The translations under genes and the position numbers were made by a program. A stretch of DNA of 6,299 nt, taken from assembly GCA_027717875.1 (NCBI GenBank), contig JALLOL010000152.1, forward strand, positions 1 through 6,299, given 5' to 3'. This DNA is from Acidobacteria bacterium AH-259-L09. Lineage in GTDB: Bacteria > Acidobacteriota > UBA6911 > RPQK01. Shown here piece after piece: positions 1-3,957 of the stretch (the stretch's first letter is position 1; every line of letters begins with the position of its first letter). The notes beneath the pieces were generated by a model, which was given only the letters and a program-made list of their open reading frames with translations, searched no databases and was not told the DNA's origin.

Positions 1-147
1 CAGTCGTTCTGCGCGCACAAGTACTCGCATCCTTATCGGCCCAGGACCAGGGTCACCCTCGGGGGTGGGGGTCAATGACGTATAGGGGTACCTAAGTGTC
101 AGAAATTTTTCATCAAAATCACACTTCAAGATCAGGTGCGAGTTCGA

Positions 148-156
148 TGCTAGAAT
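148..156 (+). promoter_or_regulatory. Candidate extended -10 promoter
   Basis: The sequence TGCTAGAAT contains a TG dinucleotide one base upstream of TAGAAT, which matches five of six bases of the TATAAT box. This is the extended -10 arrangement, which can work without a good -35 box. The best -35-like hexamer upstream (TTCAAG at 125-130) is poor and its spacing is too long. A start of transcription near 163 would give a short leader before the strong ribosome binding site at 173-179. The call rests on pattern match alone. Confidence 0.35.
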
Positions 157-172
157 CGGCAGAGATTAAGCG

Positions 173-203
173 AGGAGGTACAAGCATGCGTGTGGGCTCA
201 TAA
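173..203 (+). other. Strong ribosome binding site with 5-codon reading frame
   Basis: AGGAGGT (173-179) is a near-perfect Shine-Dalgarno sequence, followed after 6 bases by ATG at 186. The frame reads Met-Arg-Val-Gly-Ser and then TAA at 201-203. After that stop the same frame stays open for 68 more codons to TAA at 408-410. The signals look like a real translation start, but the product is only a pentapeptide. It may be a leader or minimal open reading frame, the 5' end of a gene broken by a nonsense change, or chance. I do not recognise the downstream 68-codon translation. Confidence 0.35.
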
Positions 204-255
204 CCCAACGATGAGCTGACGAGCTTCGGGTGTCCTACTTACCCCCAAAACGGTC

Positions 256-298
256 TTTCCGGCCGGAAACATCCATTTCTTTCCGACTGGAAAGAAAT
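256..298. repeat. Two related palindromes, operator-like or hairpin pair
   Basis: Positions 256-269 read TTTCCGGCCGGAAA, a perfect 14-bp palindrome. Positions 280-293 read TTTCCGACTGGAAA, differing at only three central positions. The second sits inside a longer perfect inverted repeat: 10-bp arms at 275-284 and 289-298 around a 4-base loop. The two copies start 24 bp apart. GAGATCTC (310-317) adds a further palindrome. An outer 8-bp inverted repeat (TTACCCCC at 239-246, GGGGGTAA at 371-378) encloses the group. The copies could be tandem sites for a dimeric regulator or hairpins in a transcript. No partner gene is evident nearby on this strand. Confidence 0.5.
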
Positions 299-469
299 TC
301 GGAATTGGCGAGATCTCAAAAATCACAAGTCTCTTTCTCTGCTGCCACAAGTTACCAAAGGGAAAAGTCCGGGGGTAAACTGGCAGTTATCCTGCTGCAG
401 CGACAGCTAAATTGGCTCTGAACCAGGTTCGAAAGTCGTCCACTCGAAATGCCAAAAAGGTCCTGTTTT

Positions 470-527
470 GGTTGCGTATAGGTTGCGTCAGTTGCGCGAT
501 TCTTCCACGTTATTCCACGTTATTCCA
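470..527. repeat. Short helically phased direct repeats
   Basis: GTTGCG occurs three times, starting at 471, 482 and 491; the first two are part of GGTTGCGT. They are followed directly by 2.5 copies of the 10-bp unit TTCCACGTTA (503-512, 513-522, and TTCCA at 523-527). Spacings of 9-11 bp put the copies on the same face of the helix. The block lies just beyond the 3' end of the pap2 gene. It may be a protein-binding array or a slipped-strand duplication; nothing else in the window shows which. Confidence 0.5.
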
Positions 528-567
528 GGCTAAGTTGTTGAAAGTCAATAGGGACGCGGGGTCTTCC

Positions 568-1578
568 TCAAAAATCAAATTTGAGGCTCATTCCGAAACC
601 GTCCGGGCTCACAGATGGAAGCCAGATAATGTGGCGCTGTCGATCTTCTAATCCCCGCACCACAGTTCGACCAACAATGTAACCGAGCGCGGCGCCGGCG
701 ATGACATCACTCATGTAATGTGCACTGTTTGCGATTCGACTGCATCCGATAAAAACAGCCGTGGCATAAGCCGGGATGGCGACCTTAGTCCCATAATACT
801 GACTCGCGACCGTGGCCCACATGAAGGCGTTGGACGCGTGCCCGGAAGGAAATGAGAGGTTGCTGCTATCATTGGGGCGTCGCCGATGAGAACTGAATTT
901 CAATGCGTAGGTCAAAGCATTGTTCAGCACCCAACCCTGAGTCAGTGCCAAAGACATGGAATGAAAACGGTTGTCAGGATAAAACTTGCTGACCACTAAG
1001 AAACCTGCAATAGCCGGAACGATAAAATATTGCTTCCCCATGATTTCGCCAGTTTGACCCAGTGTCTGGAAGCTCTGAAAGCCATCTTGAGGTTGATGCA
1101 TCTTGTGATCGAAGAAAGCGGCCACCCCGGCGGCGGCGAGTCCGATCAATAGCGGATTCAGATTATTCTTTGAAAACAACCCCTTGAAGTTTCTTTTTAG
1201 CTCTTGAGGAAACTCGGCGAGGCGAGGCGTCCGCAGCTTTGTGAAGGCATTCACCGAAAAGTCGTTCTCGTCACCTGCAATCTCGATGTCTTGGGCTAGA
1301 ACTCCTTCGTTGGTGAGGAGTCCTTCCACCTTCAGGACCACTCCTGCCATCAAATCCGAAACAGCAATTGGGTCTTCGCCTTCATCTTTAATCTCAGTCT
1401 GGTCGGTCACGCGGACCGTAATATCGAATTCCGGACCCAGCGACATCTTGAGCAGGACAACCTGCTCACTTTCTTGATCGATGCTCAACACCGGGGCAAC
1501 GAGTTCAACCTCAGGCCAGGCCCCATAGACGAAAGTGGAACAGAGGAAAATCAAGCATAAGGGCAAAATGCGTCTCAT
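568..1578 (-). CDS. PAP2-family phosphatase with N-terminal DUF5666-like domain
   Basis: This 336-residue exported membrane phosphatase has all three motifs of the PAP2/type 2 phosphatidic acid phosphatase superfamily. They are K227-x6-R234-P235, P244-S-G-H247, and S280-R281-x5-H287-x3-D291. His247 and His287 are the expected catalytic histidines. About six hydrophobic segments fit the PAP2 fold (roughly 141-156, 183-198, 209-225, 249-261, 266-280, 290-306). Residues 1-19 look like a Sec signal peptide (hydrophobic core, VYG-A cleavage region). Residues about 25-105 resemble DUF5666, a small beta domain. The family dephosphorylates lipid phosphates or diphosphates such as phosphatidate or undecaprenyl diphosphate; the substrate here is unknown. 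I chose the start at 1578 because GGGGAG lies 9 bases upstream and the signal peptide begins there. An in-frame ATG at 1647 would add 23 residues, but it has no ribosome binding site and would bury the signal peptide. Confidence 0.93.
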   Translation of the reverse strand: MRRILPLCLIFLCSTFVYGAWPEVELVAPVLSIDQESEQVVLLKMSLGPEFDITVRVTDQTEIKDEGEDPIAVSDLMAGVVLKVEGLLTNEGVLAQDIEIAGDENDFSVNAFTKLRTPRLAEFPQELKRNFKGLFSKNNLNPLLIGLAAAGVAAFFDHKMHQPQDGFQSFQTLGQTGEIMGKQYFIVPAIAGFLVVSKFYPDNRFHSMSLALTQGWVLNNALTYALKFSSHRRRPNDSSNLSFPSGHASNAFMWATVASQYYGTKVAIPAYATAVFIGCSRIANSAHYMSDVIAGAALGYIVGRTVVRGLEDRQRHIIWLPSVSPDGFGMSLKFDF

Positions 1579-1675
1579 AAATGACAGCTCCCCAGCTTCT
1601 GTACTGAAAAAGAGTTTCCCCTCCTTGTCGTGCACATGGTATGCCATTTTTAGTCAAGCTTGTCAACTGGACTTA

Positions 1676-1705
1676 ATTATAGAGACGTATCTATCTACTA
1701 ATCAA
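1676..1705 (-). promoter_or_regulatory. Likely sigma-70 promoter of the pap2 gene
   Basis: On the minus strand TTGATT (1705-1700) and a perfect TATAAT (1681-1676) are separated by 18 bases. Transcription would begin near 1669 and give a leader of about 90 bases before the chosen start at 1578. A second candidate, TTGACA (1666-1661) with TACCAT (1641-1636), has a long 19-base spacer. If used, it would lie downstream of the alternative ATG at 1647, which again favours the start at 1578. Both calls are by consensus match only. Confidence 0.5.
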
Positions 1706-1758
1706 TGACTTACAGGAATTAGTCTACAAGCTGAAAATAGTGCGACACTTCCAGAGAT

Positions 1759-1858
1759 TGTCACCGCTGGTTTACACATCATGGTCCTCTGGAGCGATGA
1801 GTATCAATCACTTAACGGGTTTTGCAAAAGAAGCCCTGGATGTAAACTTGCGGTGACA
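1759..1858. repeat. 100-bp segment bounded by 18-bp imperfect inverted repeats
   Basis: TGTCACCGCTGGTTTACA (1759-1776) and TGTAAACTTGCGGTGACA (1841-1858) are inverted copies matching at 16 of 18 positions, separated by 64 bases. The size and the sharp TGTCACC/GGTGACA ends resemble a miniature inverted-repeat element (MITE). No clear target-site duplication flanks it. The arms could instead be two distant operator sites controlling the divergent genes, or one large imperfect stem. No transposase is present in the window. Confidence 0.45.
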
Positions 1859-1869
1859 TCGGTGAAGTG

Positions 1870-1890
1870 ACGGATTTGCCAGCAATCCGT
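1870..1890 (+). promoter_or_regulatory. Small inverted repeat upstream of the peptidase gene
   Basis: ACGGATT (1870-1876) and AATCCGT (1884-1890) form perfect 7-bp arms around a 7-base loop. This overlaps the best -35-like hexamer (TTGCCA) and ends directly before the AT-rich GATAATAAAG. The position would suit an operator for the peptidase gene. There is no run of T after it, so it is unlikely to be a terminator. Confidence 0.25.
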
Positions 1891-1962
1891 GGGATAATAA
1901 AGTGGATTCGGCCATACTGGGCGAGGATTCAGGCTCACTGTTCTAGGAAGGAGAATGATCCG

Positions 1963-3261
1963 ATGAAGTGGTTTTGCGTCATTGCAATTTGGTCTCTTCT
2001 TGCAAGTGCGCTACTGGTCCCCGTTGGTCCGAGAGCACTTTCACCAATCGAGCGCCAGATCCTCAAGTACGTGGACGCCCACGCCGAGGAAGCTATCGCT
2101 TTCCTTCAGAAAATAGTCAACATCAACAGCGGTACGATGAATCACCCGGGAGTGGGCGAAGTTGGTCGAGTCTTTCAAGCCGAACTCGATGCCCTGGGAT
2201 TCAAAACCCGTTGGATCCCTATGGACTCTGTCAACCGCGCCGGCCACCTTTTCGGCGAGCGGCGTGGACAGCGTGGCAAGCGTCTCCTTTTGATCGGGCA
2301 CCTCGACACGGTCTTCGAAAAGGAAAGTCGATTCCAGTACTTCGAACGGGATGGCTCCGCTGCCAAAGGTCCTGGAGTCGAAGACATGAAGGGTGGAGAC
2401 GTGGTAATACTCTATGCCCTAAAGGCGCTGGACGCGGTGGGAGCGCTGGAAGGCGCGAGCATTACCGTAGCTCTGACTGGCGATGAAGAAGACACCGGTG
2501 ACCCGTTGAGTATCAGCCGTCGCGATCTCTTAGAGGCGGCACGCCGGAGCGACGTTGCTCTGGGCTTTGAGGGCGGGGTCGGGGACATCACCACTGCCAC
2601 CGTGGCACGCCGCGGGTTCACTGGTTGGAAACTCCGGGTGACCGCCACCCCCGGCCACTCCTCGCAGATCTTCAAGAAGCAGTTTGGAAGCGGTGCCATT
2701 TACGAAGCGGCCCGCATCCTGAGCGCCTTTTACGAAGAGCTGCGAGGGGAGGAGTACCTTACCTTTAGCCCGGGAATCATCCTGGGGGGAACGACCGTAG
2801 AGTACGATGCCACTCAAAGCCGAGGGACAGCCTTTGGAAAGACCAACGTCATCCCGGAAACGGCGGTTGTGGCGGGGGACCTGCGTTTTATCTCGGATGA
2901 ACAGCGAGAGCGCACCAAAGAACGGATGCGCGCCATCGTCGCCCAGAACCTTGCAAATACCTCGGCTGAGATCACTTTCGAGGACTCTTCTCCCGCCATG
3001 AGTCCAACGCCCGGCAACAACGCGCTCCTCGCCCAGTTGGATCAGGTGAGTCAAGATCTTGGCTATGGTCCTGTCAGGGCTGTGGATCCGGGCGATCGCG
3101 GTGCCGCCGACATCTCCTTTGTGGCCCGGTTCCTGGACGCAATCGACGGACTGGGTGTGGTGGGATCCGGCGCTCACACGGTGCAGGAAACGGTCGATCT
3201 CACTTCCCTCCCAAAGATGACCAAGCGTGCAGCCATCTTGATGTATCGACTAACCCGATGA
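1963..3261 (+). CDS. Secreted M20 metallopeptidase, glutamate carboxypeptidase (CPG2)-like
   Basis: This 432-residue zinc exopeptidase of the M20 family has the full di-zinc site: H113-x-D115 (GHLDT), bridging D141 (GVEDMKGG), catalytic E175 with ligand E176 (GDEED), E203 (FEGG) and H405 (GAHT). The spacing of the first ligands nearly equals that of Pseudomonas carboxypeptidase G2 (H112, D141, E175, E176, E200), which removes C-terminal glutamate from folates. The substrate here may be another N-acyl amino acid or peptide. Residues about 215-330 form the inserted dimerisation domain, with a GHSS motif at 231-234. Residues 1-25 look like a signal peptide, so the enzyme is likely periplasmic or secreted. 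The ATG at 1963 is preferred: AGGAAGGAG ends 9 bases before it and the signal peptide starts there. An in-frame GTG at 1867 would add 32 residues without a ribosome binding site. Confidence 0.93.
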   Translation: MKWFCVIAIWSLLASALLVPVGPRALSPIERQILKYVDAHAEEAIAFLQKIVNINSGTMNHPGVGEVGRVFQAELDALGFKTRWIPMDSVNRAGHLFGERRGQRGKRLLLIGHLDTVFEKESRFQYFERDGSAAKGPGVEDMKGGDVVILYALKALDAVGALEGASITVALTGDEEDTGDPLSISRRDLLEAARRSDVALGFEGGVGDITTATVARRGFTGWKLRVTATPGHSSQIFKKQFGSGAIYEAARILSAFYEELRGEEYLTFSPGIILGGTTVEYDATQSRGTAFGKTNVIPETAVVAGDLRFISDEQRERTKERMRAIVAQNLANTSAEITFEDSSPAMSPTPGNNALLAQLDQVSQDLGYGPVRAVDPGDRGAADISFVARFLDAIDGLGVVGSGAHTVQETVDLTSLPKMTKRAAILMYRLTR

Positions 3262-3277
3262 TTATTGGCTGAACGGG

Positions 3278-3333
3278 GGTGCTGTTGTGCTGATGGTGGG
3301 ATCAGTACGATGGCGCCACAGCACGACAGCACC
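3278..3333. terminator. Long stem between convergent genes, possible bidirectional terminator
   Basis: GGTGCTGTTGTGCTG (3278-3292) pairs with CAGCACGACAGCACC (3319-3333) over 15 bp with a single G-U wobble. Three more pairs (3294-3296 with 3316-3318) follow a one-base bulge. It begins 16 bases after the peptidase stop and ends 39 bases before the phosphoesterase stop, the usual place for a shared terminator. There is no T-run on either strand after the stem, so it is not a classical intrinsic terminator. It may only stall polymerase or protect 3' ends. Confidence 0.4.
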
Positions 3334-3363
3334 ACAGCACGAAGGCACGAGGACACGAACGCA
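3316..3363. repeat. Degenerate CACAGCACGA-type tandem repeats
   Basis: CCACAGCACGA occurs at 3316-3326 and again at 3332-3342, a 16-bp period. Diverged pieces follow (GGCACGA at 3344-3350, GACACGA at 3352-3358, CGCACC at 3360-3365). The first copy forms the right arm of the stem at 3278-3333, and the second could pair with the left arm in its place. The repeats are noncoding in appearance and look like the product of slippage. Confidence 0.45.
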
Positions 3364-3372
3364 CCAAAGGAC

Positions 3373-3864
3373 TCATCTGACCTCCACAAATTGGACGCTT
3401 CGGGATTGGGTGTCAAAAAAGGCGAAGGTCGTTTTACCGTAGAGGCCCATGAGTTCCCCGGGGTTTAAGAGGACGCACTTTCCTGTCCGACCCTCGTAAG
3501 CCGTGTGGTCGTGTCCGTAGCAAACCAGGTCGTAAGACCCACTGGCAGCCAAAGGACGGGCAATTTCAGGGTAGTGGTTGACGGCCACTTTGAGTCCGTC
3601 GAGCTCGAGTTCGGCCAACGCACCATGCAAGTGTACCTCGGAGTATTGGGACCCGACCTGACAGATTAACCGGATATCCCCATCGTTGTTTCCCCATACA
3701 ATGTGTACCGGCCGCCCTTTCGCCGCCTCTCCCAGTCGTTTCACAACAAAGGGCGAGCACAGATCTCCGCAGTGAATCAACACTTCGGCCTCCGCCATTT
3801 GAGTTAGGGCTTTATCCAGCTTCCAAATGTTGTCGTGGATATCCGAAAATATAGCGAGCTTCAT
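3373..3864 (-). CDS. YfcE/MJ0936-type metallophosphoesterase
   Basis: This 163-residue cytoplasmic calcineurin-like phosphoesterase has a di-metal site with all expected motifs: D8-x-H10 (SDIHDN), G33-D34 (HCGD), G58-N59-N-D61, H97, G117-H118-D-H120 and N134-P-G. The length and the GNND and NPGE variants match Methanocaldococcus MJ0936 (about 166 residues) more closely than E. coli YfcE. The family acts as a phosphodiesterase on artificial substrates; the natural substrate is unknown. In place of the usual THGH around the fifth motif it has NHYP, keeping the metal-binding His. The start at 3864 gives the canonical MKLAIFSDIH opening. No Shine-Dalgarno precedes it, since the space upstream is filled by the 86-bp palindrome. 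A GTG at 3960 overlapping the metE stop is in frame and would add 32 residues translated from the palindrome. The gene probably shares a transcript with metE. Confidence 0.92.
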   Translation of the reverse strand: MKLAIFSDIHDNIWKLDKALTQMAEAEVLIHCGDLCSPFVVKRLGEAAKGRPVHIVWGNNDGDIRLICQVGSQYSEVHLHGALAELELDGLKVAVNHYPEIARPLAASGSYDLVCYGHDHTAYEGRTGKCVLLNPGELMGLYGKTTFAFFDTQSRSVQFVEVR

Positions 3865-3871
3865 GGATTTT

Positions 3872-3957
3872 GGGGTAAGGGGGTCAGAGGGGTGGAGATT
3901 TGGGGTCAGACCTTGAGGTCTGACCCCAAATCTCCACCCCTCTGACCCCCTTACCCC
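3872..3957. repeat. 86-bp palindrome: two perfect 42-bp arms, 2-nt centre
   Basis: The arms 3872-3913 and 3916-3957 are exact reverse complements separated only by TG (3914-3915). The core reads GGGGTCAGACCT, centre, AGGTCTGACCCC. Each arm also contains GGGGTCAGA twice (3880-3888 and 3902-3910 in the left arm). Pairing stops sharply outside the arms. On the minus strand it starts at the last base of the penultimate metE codon, supplies the final Gly codon and TAA stop, and ends 7 bases before the phosphoesterase ATG. Neither side has a T-run, so it is not a normal terminator. From memory, TGGGGTCAGACC-type palindromes recur in some bacterial genomes as REP-like repeats, which would fit an inserted element. 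It could also be an inverted duplication or, less likely, an assembly artefact. Confidence 0.95.

Larger units (their letters stand above)
1..567. other. Gene-poor region rich in small sequence signals
   Basis: I find no convincing protein gene or structural RNA in this stretch. Two open frames of 60-80 codons exist on the plus strand (230-421 and 412-651). They have no ribosome binding site, no recognisable motif and low-complexity-like composition, and the second runs into the 3' end of the opposite-strand pap2 gene. What can be seen is an extended -10 promoter candidate near 150, a strong ribosome binding site with a 5-codon frame near 186, clustered palindromes at 256-317, and short phased repeats at 470-527. 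It could be a decayed gene, a regulatory or small-RNA region, or plain intergenic DNA. Confidence 0.6.
1579..1962. other. Divergent intergenic region between pap2 and peptidase genes
   Basis: These 384 bases separate two divergently transcribed genes and carry no coding sequence I can support. The pap2-proximal third is AT-rich and holds the pap2 promoter candidates. The peptidase-proximal part holds a 100-bp segment bounded by inverted repeats (1759-1858) with a TTTTGCAAAA palindrome inside it (1820-1829), and a small hairpin at 1870-1890. No strong plus-strand promoter for the peptidase stands out. TTGCCA (1876-1881) is a fair -35 box, but GATAAT at 1893-1898 is too close to it, and TAAAGT at 1898-1903 is a weak -10. 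Confidence 0.6.

Noticed and set aside
1..30. Minus-strand ATG at 30 with ten open codons running off the left edge (MRVLVRAERL)
   Set aside because: The opening resembles many bacterial N termini, but ten codons are too few to judge. The only AGG upstream touches the ATG, and no promoter with proper spacing is visible.
238..247. CTTACCCCCA shared with the palindrome edge at 3950-3959, as a sign of a common repeat
   Set aside because: A shared 10-mer is expected many times by chance in a window of this size, and the match does not extend further.
566..586. 7-bp-arm hairpin (CCTCAAA/TTTGAGG) over the pap2 stop codon as a terminator
   Set aside because: The stem is short and AT-rich and has no T-run after it on the minus strand.
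230..651. Plus-strand open frames of 63 and 79 codons
   Set aside because: Neither has a ribosome binding site or recognisable motif, and the second overlaps the 3' end of the well-supported pap2 gene on the other strand.
2530..3177. 215-codon open frame on the minus strand inside the peptidase gene
   Set aside because: It is antisense to conserved M20 catalytic motifs, has no recognised domain, and is explained by codon bias of the real gene.
3872..3957. The large palindrome as an intrinsic terminator of metE
   Set aside because: No T-run follows the stem on either strand, the arms are much longer than normal terminators, and a same-strand gene starts 7 bases beyond it.
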